A model generated the notes under the pieces. It had not been told where the DNA came from and ran no database searches. It worked only from the letters and a program-made list of their open reading frames with translations. From the NCBI GenBank assembly GCA_016185425.1, contig JACPNQ010000040.1, positions 62,001-126,000 on the forward strand: 64,000 bases of DNA. Direction: 5' to 3'. Position numbers and translations under genes: made by a program. Shown here piece after piece: positions 17,830-27,300 of the stretch. This DNA comes from Acidobacteriota bacterium. GTDB taxonomy: Bacteria > Acidobacteriota > Terriglobia > Bryobacterales > Bryobacteraceae. Positions within the stretch are counted from its first letter, which is position 1; each line of letters starts with the position of its first letter.

Positions 17830-17869
17830 CAGCAAGAACCCCGCTGGGCAACCGGCGGGGTTCTTGCTG
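17830..17869. terminator. Bidirectional intrinsic terminator between hu and tatA
   Basis: CAGCAAGAACCCCGC (17830-17844) pairs perfectly with GCGGGGTTCTTGCTG (17855-17869) around a 10-base loop. It lies 20 bases after the HU stop and 50 bases after the end of the leftward tatA, so it can end both transcripts. T-rich bases are part of the stem rather than a clean tail. Confidence 0.85.
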
Positions 17870-17919
17870 TTGATACCGATTTCTTTCCGCTCAAAGTGCG
17901 AGCGTCCAGTGGAAGCCCG

Positions 17920-18090
17920 TTAGGCCTGCTTCTTTTCTTCGGTGGGTTTCTGTTCTTCTTTTATGGCGTTCTTGAAGTTCTTGATACCTTCCCCTAAGCC
18001 CTTCGCCATTTCAGGGATCTTCTTGCCGCCGAATAGCAGCAAGGCGATGGCTAGGATGATGACAAGCTCCATAGGCCCAAGTGATCTCAT
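17920..18090 (-). CDS. tatA: Sec-independent translocase protein TatA/E
   Basis: 56 residues, the pore-forming component of the twin-arginine export system. [20 protein letters not shown] is the single membrane helix, with the typical [20 protein letters not shown] amphipathic helix after it and a charged tail [19 protein letters not shown] at 18095-18100 is 4 bases from the ATG. Several products in this window (for example the DUF1501 protein) carry twin-arginine signals and would use this route. tatB/tatC are not adjacent. Confidence 0.93.
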   Translation of the reverse strand: MRSLGPMELVIILAIALLLFGGKKIPEMAKGLGEGIKNFKNAIKEEQKPTEEKKQA

Positions 18091-18177
18091 TTGGCCTCCT
18101 TCTGAATACCACTATCATTATAGAACCCTCCGGGCCTCGTCAACCCACCCCGCCCGGACAAACGACAGGAAACCCGC

Positions 18178-18342
18178 ATGGCGGCGAAGAAAAAACCCCA
18201 AAAACCCGATTCCGGCAAGACCGCGCGCCGCGTCGCCCGCAACGTCGTCGGCATTGTCAAAGCCGCGCGCCCCATCGAAAGCGATCCCCGCAGGAAGAAG
18301 CCCAAGCACAAAAAAGATCCGCGGACCGGGGCGGAAGCGTGA
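18178..18342 (+). CDS. Tiny strongly basic protein
   Basis: 54 residues, about one third Lys/Arg, no hydrophobic segment. It starts MAAKKKPQKPDSGKTARRVA, passes through a hydrophobic patch (NVVGIVKAA) and ends RRKKPKHKKDPRTGAEA. AGGA is 9 bases upstream of the ATG. The composition suggests nucleic-acid or ribosome binding, but no family was recognised. It lies between tatA (divergent) and the amidohydrolase gene (26 bases downstream, same strand). Confidence 0.6.
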   Translation: MAAKKKPQKPDSGKTARRVARNVVGIVKAARPIESDPRRKKPKHKKDPRTGAEA

Positions 18343-18367
18343 TGCCATTCTGATAAAATTCGGAACC

Positions 18368-19696
18368 ATGATGCGCAAGGCGATCTGCATTCTGGCGGTG
18401 GGCGCAAGCCTCTTGCTGGGCGAAACACGCGTTTTTCAAGGGTTCACGTTGATCGACGGCACAGGCAAAGCGGCCCTGGCCGACGCGGCCATGGTCATCA
18501 CCGACGGCCGCATCACCTATGTCGGGCCCAAAAAGAACCTGAAAATGCCGGCCGGCAAGCCGGAGGTGACCGAACTGGCCGGCAAGTATGTCATCCCGGG
18601 CCTATTCAACCTTCACTGTCACCTCGGCAACACCAAACGCCTCACGCAGGATCCGAAAAACTTCACGCGCGAGAACGTCAACGATCAGTTGAAGGTGTAC
18701 GCCAAGAACGGTGTCACCACCGTACTCAGCATGGGCAGCGATCAGCCCCTGATATTCGACATGCGCGCCGAGCAGCGCGCCGGCCGCCCCTCGCTCACGC
18801 GCATCTACACCGCCGGCCGCGGCTTCACCGGCAAAAACGGCTATCCCACCATGGCGCAGGGCATGAAGGGCGTGCCATACGAAGTGGAAACCGAGCAGCA
18901 GGTGATCGACGCGGTTAAAACTGAGGCGTCGCACAAAGTCGACATGTTGAAGATCTGGGTGGACGATCACCTCGGCAAGGAAAAGAAGATTCCCGCCAAT
19001 CTCTCCGCGGCCATCATCCGCGAGGGCCGCAAGAACGGTATCCCCACCTCCGCGCATATCTTCTATCTCGCCGACGCGAAACAACTCGTCGCCGCCGGAC
19101 TCCACGGCCTCGGTCACAGTATTCGCGACACGCTGGCCGACGACGAGCTCATCCGCCTGATGAAACAGAAAAACGCCTGGCTCTCCGCCACTACCCTCAC
19201 CCGCGAGTTCTCCGTCTTCACCTATGCCAAAGGTGCCCCCTGGGCCGATGATCCCTGGTTTGTCCGCAGCGCCGATCCCGCCGATCGCGACACCATCAAA
19301 TCCTCCGCTTACAAACAGCGCAGCGCCGCTGCCGATCCCCACTGGCCGCGCTACGAAAACGAATTCATCGAAACCGCCAAGAAGAATCTCAAGAAACTCG
19401 CCGATGCCGGCGTGAAGTTCGGCTTCGGCACCGATACCGGTCCGCCCGCCCGTTTCCCCGGCTACTTCGAACACCTCGAAATGGAGTTCATGAACGACGC
19501 GGGCCTCACTCCCGCACAGATCATCGGCGCCGCCACCAAGAGTTCTTCCGAGTTCCTTGGCGTCGAAAAAACGCTCGGCACGCTCGAACGCGGCAAGTGG
19601 GCGGACTTTGTCGTCCTCGCGAAGAACCCGCTGGAAAACATCAAGAACACCCGCTCCGTCGAGCAGACCTGGGTCGCCGGGAATCGCGCCTTCTAG
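18368..19696 (+). CDS. Secreted metal-dependent amidohydrolase (imidazolonepropionase-like)
   Basis: 442 residues from ATG 18368 (a second ATG follows at 18371), with signal peptide MRKAICILAVGASLLLGE. The amidohydrolase TIM-barrel motifs are present: start of the barrel GKYVIPGLFNLHCHLGN with the HxH metal pair, later SAHIFYLADAKQL, GLHGLGHSIRD with His, and FGFGTDTGPPARFPG carrying the metal Asp. The C-terminal composite-domain phrase LERGKWADFVVLAKNPLEN is typical. Substrate unknown; imidazolonepropionase-like members act on varied cyclic amides and dipeptides. Confidence 0.9.
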   Translation: MMRKAICILAVGASLLLGETRVFQGFTLIDGTGKAALADAAMVITDGRITYVGPKKNLKMPAGKPEVTELAGKYVIPGLFNLHCHLGNTKRLTQDPKNFTRENVNDQLKVYAKNGVTTVLSMGSDQPLIFDMRAEQRAGRPSLTRIYTAGRGFTGKNGYPTMAQGMKGVPYEVETEQQVIDAVKTEASHKVDMLKIWVDDHLGKEKKIPANLSAAIIREGRKNGIPTSAHIFYLADAKQLVAAGLHGLGHSIRDTLADDELIRLMKQKNAWLSATTLTREFSVFTYAKGAPWADDPWFVRSADPADRDTIKSSAYKQRSAAADPHWPRYENEFIETAKKNLKKLADAGVKFGFGTDTGPPARFPGYFEHLEMEFMNDAGLTPAQIIGAATKSSSEFLGVEKTLGTLERGKWADFVVLAKNPLENIKNTRSVEQTWVAGNRAF

Positions 19697-20364
19697 CGGA
19701 ACAACGCTCCGATTACGGCGAAAATCAGACCGACAATCCAGCTCGGCGAGGTCACGAGGAACGCCTTGCCTTTGCTGATCTGTGCCAGCGCGGCTACTCC
19801 GATCGCCAGTATCACAATGTGCCAAATGGTGAATACGGAAAAGAAAATCAGTACCCCGTGCAGCATCTTCGGCGCGCTCTCGGAGACAAACATGTCCAGG
19901 CCGAAGTTCGGCACCAGCTCCTTTAACACCACGTCGGAGCCCTTGCTTCGCAGCACGAAGAAATGCGCCAGCGCCTGCAGCGCATTGATCAGCCCCACGT
20001 GCGCCAGCAGGTTGTAAAGGTCCGGAAATCGCAGATTCACCTGTAGAATCACGCACGCCGCGAATATCACCGCCGCCCCGATCATTGTCATCAGCGCGAA
20101 CATGACAGGCGCCGAAATAGCGCTGAAGCGCGACATGAACTGCATCGTGCCCATCATCTGGTCCAGCTTCGCCGGATCCAGCCCCGGAGGTGGATCGTTC
20201 CGTAGCGCCTGCATCGTCATTGGCGCCAGTGTCAGGTTGTAGATCGCCATGATCAAGCCCGCCACCAGCACCGGTGGCAGCCACGCCAGCTTGTTGCCCT
20301 TAATCCGCCGCACCGTCTCCGCCGGATCGATAAACACGTTGAGGATTGCCAGAAGTGCGTTCAC
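19693..20364 (-). CDS. YIP1-family membrane protein
   Basis: 223 residues with about five or six hydrophobic helices. The N-terminus LLAILNVFIDPAETVRRIKG matches the start of YIP1-domain proteins (a short amphipathic segment before the first helix). Helices follow at roughly residues 28-48, 84-108, 122-140, 168-190 and 200-222. Function in bacteria is unknown. It overlaps the convergent amidohydrolase stop by 4 bases. Confidence 0.8.
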   Translation of the reverse strand: MNALLAILNVFIDPAETVRRIKGNKLAWLPPVLVAGLIMAIYNLTLAPMTMQALRNDPPPGLDPAKLDQMMGTMQFMSRFSAISAPVMFALMTMIGAAVIFAACVILQVNLRFPDLYNLLAHVGLINALQALAHFFVLRSKGSDVVLKELVPNFGLDMFVSESAPKMLHGVLIFFSVFTIWHIVILAIGVAALAQISKGKAFLVTSPSWIVGLIFAVIGALFR

Positions 20365-20381
20365 AGTCTACGACGATAGCA

Positions 20382-21914
20382 TCACGGCTCGCGCACGATC
20401 AGTGTCTGATCCGCTCGCACTTGCATCAATTCCTGCTTAGCGCCGCTCGGCCATTGGATCGTAATTCGCGGCGCCACCGCCAATCTGTCAAGCCCGAAAT
20501 GGACAACGCGGCTACTCGCACTCGCATATCCAACGGCGGTCGTTACACGGTTCGTCTGCCTGCCGATCGTCACCAGCGCGCCGGCTCCATCGCGATTCGA
20601 CTTGGTCCCCTGCAGCCGGAGCCCCAGCCAATGCCTGCCCGTCTTCAAAACGCCCCAATGCAACTCCGGCGCTTCGCCCAGCCGCGTCACAACAACGTCG
20701 ACCGCGCCGTCATGATTGAAATCCGCAAATGCCGCCCCGCGGTGCCACGCCGCCGTTCCCAACGGCAACGGCGCAAACGTCCCATCGCCGTTGTTGTGCA
20801 GAATCAAATTCGTCTGCTTTGACGCGCGGCTCGAGAACTTTTCGGTGTTCGTCTGCACATCCCCGCCCGCCACAAACAAATCCTTCCACCCGTCGTTATC
20901 GAAATCGTACGCTCCGCAACTCCACCCGCTGAATGCCATCGTCGCCTTGCCGATCTTCGAAGGATAGGTCTCATCGCGAAACAACCCGCGTCCCGCGTTC
21001 CGATAGTAGGGGAACGTCTCGTTGTGCAGGGCCGTCACGAACAGATCGTCGCGGCCGTCGTTGTCGATATCGCGAAAATCCGCGCCCATCGAGGACAGCG
21101 CCCGCCCGTCGTCGTTCAGCGCCACACCTGCCGCATCGCCAATCTCTTCAAACGTCCCATCCCCGCGATTGCGGAACAGAAAACTCGGCACCGTATCGTT
21201 GGTCACAAACGCATCCAGCCGTCCGTCTCCATCCACGTCGCCGAACGCCACGGCCATACCCTTACCGATTGCGCGCCCAATCCCGCTTGCCGTACTCACA
21301 TCGACAAACCGCCCGCCATCATTCCGGAACAACAGATTCGAAATTCCTTCATAGAACTGCGGATGACAATAGGTGCGCAACCCCTGCGTCGCATCCCCGC
21401 AGAACGGTTCCTTCGCAGGATCCCAATGCACATACCGCACAATGAACAGATCCAGGTCCCCATCGCCGTCGTAGTCAAACCACCCGCCCCCAATCGCCCA
21501 TCCCTCCACCTTTGGAATCTCAACGGGCGCAAACTTCCCCCCTCCCCAATTGCGGTACAGGACGGACTCCCGCACTCCGGCTACAAACAAATCCGCCAGC
21601 CCGTCGTTATCAAAGTCCCCAACCGCCGCGCCGATATCGTAACCCGTTCCGCACAGGCCGCTCGTCGCCGTCACATCGGCGAATGTCCCATTCCGCATGT
21701 TTCGATATAGCCGGTTGCAATCCCCCGGAACCTGTTTTCGCAATGATGGCTGCGGCGCGCCGTTCGCGAAGAACAGATCCTCCCACCCGTCGCTATCGAA
21801 GTCCAAAACCGCCACCCCACCGGGCATCGTCTCAATCTGATGCTTCTCCGCGGTCTCGTAATGGCGCAGCGTATGCCCGAACGTCAATAGCAATAGCAGC
21901 CCCGTCCGCAGCAC
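20382..21914 (-). CDS. CRTAC1-family secreted protein (FG-GAP repeats, ASPIC/UnbV)
   Basis: 510 residues, GTG start directly abutting the previous stop, with a signal (LRTGLLLLLTFGHTL). Repeated Ca-binding FG-GAP/VCBS blades are seen as DFDSDGWEDLFFANG, DFDNDGLADLFVAG, DYDGDGDLDLFIV, DVDGDGRLDAFVTN and DIDNDGRDDLFVTA: seven or eight beta-propeller blades. The C-terminal ASPIC/UnbV domain ends VVHFGLDRLAVAPRITIQW then PSGAKQEL. Such pairs are frequent in Acidobacteriota and are exported; function is unknown, perhaps polysaccharide or matrix binding. Forms a tandem with the next gene. Confidence 0.93.
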   Translation of the reverse strand: MLRTGLLLLLTFGHTLRHYETAEKHQIETMPGGVAVLDFDSDGWEDLFFANGAPQPSLRKQVPGDCNRLYRNMRNGTFADVTATSGLCGTGYDIGAAVGDFDNDGLADLFVAGVRESVLYRNWGGGKFAPVEIPKVEGWAIGGGWFDYDGDGDLDLFIVRYVHWDPAKEPFCGDATQGLRTYCHPQFYEGISNLLFRNDGGRFVDVSTASGIGRAIGKGMAVAFGDVDGDGRLDAFVTNDTVPSFLFRNRGDGTFEEIGDAAGVALNDDGRALSSMGADFRDIDNDGRDDLFVTALHNETFPYYRNAGRGLFRDETYPSKIGKATMAFSGWSCGAYDFDNDGWKDLFVAGGDVQTNTEKFSSRASKQTNLILHNNGDGTFAPLPLGTAAWHRGAAFADFNHDGAVDVVVTRLGEAPELHWGVLKTGRHWLGLRLQGTKSNRDGAGALVTIGRQTNRVTTAVGYASASSRVVHFGLDRLAVAPRITIQWPSGAKQELMQVRADQTLIVREP

Positions 21915-24275
21915 CTAGCGAATCCTCACCTTCAGGATCTGATTCGCCTTTACGTTCGTCAGTACCTGCCGCTCCCCCGTTGGCCAACGCACCTCCAACC
22001 GTTCCACCGCGTCCGCCTTCCCCAATCCGAAATGCACACGCATCGGATTCGTCGCGCCAAACCCTTCGCTCCCTTTCACCTCCCGATGCTGCCGGGCTCC
22101 ATTCACAAACGCCGTCAACTGCACCCCCACCGGATTCGCGCCAGTTAAATCCACCTGCAGCCAATGGTTCCGGTTCCCGCTCTGATTCTCATAAAACGCA
22201 TTCCGCGCATGGTCGCCCTGATAATGCCCGCCCAACTGCGCATAGATCTCCAGATCTCCATCCTCATCGAGGTCGATAAAACTCACGCCGTGCCCTTTGT
22301 TCCCCGGCCGTGCAAAGTTCGTCAGCGCTGTCACATCCACAAACGTCCCATCGCCCTGGTTCCGAAACAAGCGGTTTGGCTCCAGGCGCGATAATTGCGG
22401 ATCGCCCGTGCCGAAATAGATATCGACGAAGCCGTCATTATCGATATCCGCCACACCAGCACCCATCACACCCATCGGATAAAACAGTCCCGCCGCCATC
22501 GTCACGTCGGCAAACGTTCCGTCGCCGTTATTCTTGAACAGCCGCACCGAATCGGGATGCGGGACGGGCGGCTTGTAACCCGCACGCAACCCCTCCACCA
22601 CCGCCTCCCACGGCGCCAGACTCGTCGTCAGGATGTCGGGCCGTCCATCATTGTTGTAGTCGAAGAAGAAACAGACGAAGCCGTTGTGCGGGGGCTGCAC
22701 TACGCCCGCCTCTCTTGCAACTTCAGTGAACCGCCACTTCCCATCGTTCCGGTACAACCGGTTCGGCGACCGGTCCAATCCATTCACCAACAGATCCAAA
22801 TCGCCATCGCCGTCATAATCGCCCAGCGCAATCCCGATTGCTCCATATGATGGCGGCTCAACAATCCCCGCCTCCCGCGTCATGTTCGTGAACGTGCCGT
22901 CACGATTGTTCCTATAGACTTGCGGTGTCGACCCATCCCGCAATACGCCGTTCGCAATCGCCAGATCGATGTACCCATCGTTGTCCAAATCTCCCCACAA
23001 CGAGACAAATCCCGACCCCGGATCGCCCGCTCCGCTCTTCTCCGTCACATCCACAAATCGCCCGCCCACATTCCGGTACAACCGGTTCGGCATCGGCCCG
23101 GACCAACCGTTTAACGATAGATACAGATCCACGCGCCCGTCATTGTCATAGTCGATTAAGTTCAAGCTGTATCCCGACGGCACCTTCGCCAGTCCCACGC
23201 TCTCCGTCACCTCGGTGAACTTGCCGCCATCGTTCCGATACACCGCCAGGAACATCCCCGAACCCGCCAAAAACAGGTCCTGATCTCCATCCCCATCGAA
23301 ATCGGCCCACGCACACGTGCCGTTTCCGTCCAGCCTGTCCACTCCTCGCGCCGGTGCAATATCGGTAAACAGCAGAGGCGGCTGCCTTGTAGGCCGCGGT
23401 GCGCTCGCAAACATCGCCGCCGCCGGCAGCTTCGGCACTTGCCCAGCCGGTAGCTGCTCCAACGCCGATTTTAATAACCACTGATCGATCAAAGCATTTC
23501 CGCCCAATTGTGTCGCCTGATAGAAACTGCTTGCCGCATCCTGAAACAGGCCGTGCCGGTATAGACTCGCGCCCCGCTCCCGCAGCACCTCCCGCCTCTG
23601 CGGCGGATTCTTCGCCCGCGCCAGCGCCTGCTCAAAATACTCCAGTGAGTCCGAATGCGCCCCCTTCCGCGCCATCGCCTTCCCCATCAAAAACAACGCC
23701 GCGCCCTCCTCTTCGCTGAACGGCGTCGCGCTCGAAATCACGCGTTCAATAAGCGGAACCGAACGGTCGATTCCCAACTGCGGATCGTGCGGCACGCGAT
23801 GCTCCGAATGCTCGGAAAACCGCACCTCCCCGGTCATCCATTCCGACAGATTCAGCAGGTACTCATTCGCGAACGGCTGCAGTTTCACGACTCGTGCCGC
23901 CAGCTCGAACGCAAGGTTCGGATCGTAGTGCAGCAATTCTGCCCGCGCGTGCAGTACGGACTTCGCTTTCAACGCGTACACGTGATCCGGCTTCTCCCGC
24001 AGCGCCGTAGCCAGTGCCTCGATCGCCAAATCGATCGAAATCCGGTTTTTCGCCGCGTCCGTCGATTGCGCGAAATCCGCAAGACGTGTTCGCGCCATCT
24101 GGAACCACGCCTCCGCGTCCCTCGGATGCAGACGCAAATAGCTGTCGAGTTCCTTCCGGGCCTCTACGGTTTTTCCGGCCCGAATCAATCGCGTCACGCC
24201 GGCCAACGGATCGGTCATCTGGGCCCAAGCCATCGCCGCCGCCAACGCCGCAAACAAGATCCGCACGGCAACCAT
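21915..24275 (-). CDS. CRTAC1-family secreted protein with N-terminal TPR
   Basis: 786 residues from ATG 24275, which starts the signal peptide VAVRILFAALAAAMAWAQ; a longer open frame upstream lacks a signal and is not used. Residues about 25-280 are TPR-like helices (AGKTVEARKELDSYLRLHPR, LEYFEQALARAKNPPQ). Propeller blades follow (DFDGDGDQDLFLAG, DYDNDGRVDLYLS, DYDGDGDLDLLVNG, DYNNDGRPDILTT, DIDNDGFVDIYFG), then ASPIC/UnbV (VHFGLGKADAVERLEVRWP). It abuts the second CRTAC1 gene with no gap, and is divergent from the TonB receptor, suggesting a shared role at the envelope. Confidence 0.92.
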   Translation of the reverse strand: MVAVRILFAALAAAMAWAQMTDPLAGVTRLIRAGKTVEARKELDSYLRLHPRDAEAWFQMARTRLADFAQSTDAAKNRISIDLAIEALATALREKPDHVYALKAKSVLHARAELLHYDPNLAFELAARVVKLQPFANEYLLNLSEWMTGEVRFSEHSEHRVPHDPQLGIDRSVPLIERVISSATPFSEEEGAALFLMGKAMARKGAHSDSLEYFEQALARAKNPPQRREVLRERGASLYRHGLFQDAASSFYQATQLGGNALIDQWLLKSALEQLPAGQVPKLPAAAMFASAPRPTRQPPLLFTDIAPARGVDRLDGNGTCAWADFDGDGDQDLFLAGSGMFLAVYRNDGGKFTEVTESVGLAKVPSGYSLNLIDYDNDGRVDLYLSLNGWSGPMPNRLYRNVGGRFVDVTEKSGAGDPGSGFVSLWGDLDNDGYIDLAIANGVLRDGSTPQVYRNNRDGTFTNMTREAGIVEPPSYGAIGIALGDYDGDGDLDLLVNGLDRSPNRLYRNDGKWRFTEVAREAGVVQPPHNGFVCFFFDYNNDGRPDILTTSLAPWEAVVEGLRAGYKPPVPHPDSVRLFKNNGDGTFADVTMAAGLFYPMGVMGAGVADIDNDGFVDIYFGTGDPQLSRLEPNRLFRNQGDGTFVDVTALTNFARPGNKGHGVSFIDLDEDGDLEIYAQLGGHYQGDHARNAFYENQSGNRNHWLQVDLTGANPVGVQLTAFVNGARQHREVKGSEGFGATNPMRVHFGLGKADAVERLEVRWPTGERQVLTNVKANQILKVRIR

Positions 24276-24331
24276 AGTTGCACAGGGCTCCCCAACTTCG
24301 ATAGAGTTTTGCAAACGCTTCCAAGGGAAAG

Positions 24332-24368
24332 GGTTTCTTAAGAACTCTAAAGAAGTCTTAAGGAAACC
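24332..24368. promoter_or_regulatory. Imperfect palindrome in the leader of the TonB receptor
   Basis: GGTTTCTTAAGAACT (24332-24346) and the right arm AGAAGTCTTAAGGAAACC (24351-24368) are near-perfect inverted repeats with one unpaired base, containing two TTAAG/CTTAA cores. It sits about 28-64 bases upstream of the receptor ATG, between the two divergent gene sets. It could be an operator or a leader hairpin. Confidence 0.4.
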
Positions 24369-24395
24369 GCGAAGCGGCAACAAAAGGGAGTTACT

Positions 24396-27300
24396 ATGTC
24401 GTGTACCTTCAGGGTTGTGTCAGTTCTGTGTCTGCTGGCGGGCGGGTTGCTCGCGCAGGAATTCCGGGCGACGATCACCGGCCGGGTCTTGGACCCATCC
24501 GGCGCTCACGTTCCGAATGTCACCCTTCGTGCGGTAAATGCCGCGACGAATGAGACCTCAACCGCCACGAGCGATACCTCGGGCGCCTACACTATTCCAT
24601 TCCTCCGCCCTGGAACCTACAAGCTCACCGCTTCCGCTCAGGGCTTCAAAGTCGTCAACCGCGAAAACGTAATCGTCCAGGTTGGCCAAATCGCCGGTAT
24701 CGATATCACTCTCGAAGTCGGCGCCGTCACCGACACCGTCAACGTCACCGGCGAAGCCGCGCTGCTCGAAACGCAGACCGCTTCCCGTTCGGGCGTCGTC
24801 AACTCGCTCGCCGTCTCCGAACTCCCCCTGAACGCCCGCAACCCGTTTATGCTCGGCACCATGATGGCCGGCGTCGTCTTCCGCGGCGCGGCGATCTGGC
24901 AGCGCCCGTTTGATAACGGCGCCATCGCCGAGTGGTCCATCAACGGCGGCCGCCAGTCGAACAACGAATTCATGATGGATGGCGCGCCCAACAACGGGCA
25001 GGCCGGCAATAACAACATCGCCTACGTCCCCGTCGTCGACGCCGTGCAGGAATTCGTCGTCCAACAGAACTCCTACGACGCGCAGTACGGCAAGACTGGC
25101 GGCGGCGTCTTCAACGTTGTTCTTAAAACCGGCTCTCAGGCCTTTCACGCCACCGGTTGGGAGTTCGCCCGGCGTCCCTGGCTGGATGCCAATACCTTCC
25201 AGTCCAACGCTCTTCCGCGGCCCGCCGGTATCAAGAACACCCGTGCCGATCACACCCTCGACCAGTATGGCTTCAGCGTCGATGGCCCCGTCTACCTCCC
25301 CAAGCTCCTCACCAAGAGCTCCCCCGTGAAGCTCTTCTACCTCGGTACCTTTGAAAACTACCGCGAGCGGACGCCCGGCCCGCTCACCAACTCCTACCCG
25401 GAACCGGAAATGCGCACCGGCGATTTCTCCAAGCTCCGCAACGCCACCGGTTCGCCCATCACCATCTATGACCCCATCGGCGGGCAGGTTGCGGCCAATG
25501 GCGACCCCATTCGCAATCCCTTCCCAGGCAACATCATTCCGGCCAATCGTATCAGCCCCGTGGCCGCCGCCGTCACCAAGTACATGCCGCTGCCCAACGC
25601 GGCAACTACCTCCGGCCTGCAATATTCCACCGCCAATCACCGGCTCCCCAACTACGTCGCCAACGACAAGTTCTACAACCTGGTCTTGAAGTTTGACTGG
25701 AATTTCGGCGACAAACACAAGGCGATGTTCCGCCACGCGTCCAATGATCGGACGGAAGATCGCGCCGTCAACGGGCTCGACAACGTAGTTGGCACCGACG
25801 GCCAGCAGCCCTTCCAGCGCATCAACGACGCCTACGTCGCCGACTGGCTCTGGACTGCCGCCCCGACTCTCGTCATCAACGTCCGCGGTTCGTACAACCG
25901 CTTCATTGAAAAAGGCTTCGGCCGCGCCAACGAGGCGTTCGATCTCACCAGTCTCGGACTGCCTGCCCGTCTCATCTCGTCCTTGCCAGGCCCCACCTAC
26001 TTCGGCCGCTGGGAAAACTCCGGCTACTCGAGCCTCGGTCGCTACCAGAGCTTCAACTTCACGAACAACTACAACCTCGCCGCCAATGTCACCAAGATCC
26101 ATGGCAGCCACAACATGAAAATGGGTATCGATCTCCGCCGCATCCACTACATCCAACAGAACTCCGGCAACATCCTGCAGATCAACGGACAGCGCGCCTA
26201 CACGCAACGTATCTTCAATCAGGGTGAGTCTACCGCGGGTGACGCCTACGCCAGCTTCCTGCTTGGTGCCGTCACCGGCAGTTTGAACTATCCGGTGTAT
26301 CCGTTCAACCGGCAGTGGTACTTCGCTCCTTACTTCCAGGACGACTGGAAAGTCTCCCGCCGCCTCACGCTTAACTTGGGCTTCCGCTGGGATTACAACG
26401 GCGCTCCCGACGAAAAATGGAACCGGCAGAATCGCGGATTCGACGCCACAATCGCCAGTCCCATCGCCGGGCAGATCTCTCCGGCTAACCTGGCCCTCTA
26501 TCCGGAACTTCGCAATCTCAAGGGTGGATTCCAGTTCGCCGGCGTCAACGGCAATCCAACCATCGCGGCCAAGAACGATTTGAACAATTTCCAGGGTCGC
26601 TTTGGCGTCGCCTTCTCGATGAACGATAAGACGGTCTTCCGCGGCGGTTACGGGCTCTATTACCTCAACCCGAATAACAACTTTTTGCAAACGGCCGGCT
26701 TCTCCACGCCCACGCCGCTGGTCGATTCCGTCGACGGTGGCCGCAACCCGCTGCCCGGATTGCTCGCCAATCCTTTCCCCAGCGGAATTGCCATCCCGAC
26801 TGGCGCCGGCGCCGGCGCGAACACTTTCGTGGGCCGCAACAATAACTGGTTCAACCCGAACTTCAACACCCCCAAGGCACATCAGTTCTCCTTCGGCATT
26901 CAACGGCAGATCAGTCCGTCGTCTTCTCTTGAAGTCAGCTACGTCGGCAGCCGTTCGACCGGTCTCAACACGGAGCGGGCTTACAACATTCCCTCCCTGG
27001 CCTTCCGCAAGCTCTGCAACCCGCTGGAGGGTGGTTCGGTGGCTTACTGCGACGCGCAGATCCCCAACCCGTTCCAGAACATAGAAGCCTTCCGCGGCAC
27101 CACCCACTTCACGGCGGCCACTCTCAGCCGCTTCAATCTCAACCGCCCATTCCCGCAGTTCTCCGGCGATCTCCTGCAGCAGGGCCTCGGCGATTCCAAC
27201 ATCTGGTACAACTCCGCGCAGGTCAACTACAATCAGCGCGTCGCCGGCGGCCTCATGATCGTCACCAACTACACCTTCAGCAAGACCGTTGAAAAGTGGG

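Noticed and set aside
17942-18367. Upstream extension of the amidohydrolase frame across tatA
   Set aside because: The frame is open by chance; the gene starts at 18368 with a signal peptide, and tatA on the other strand has an excellent RBS.
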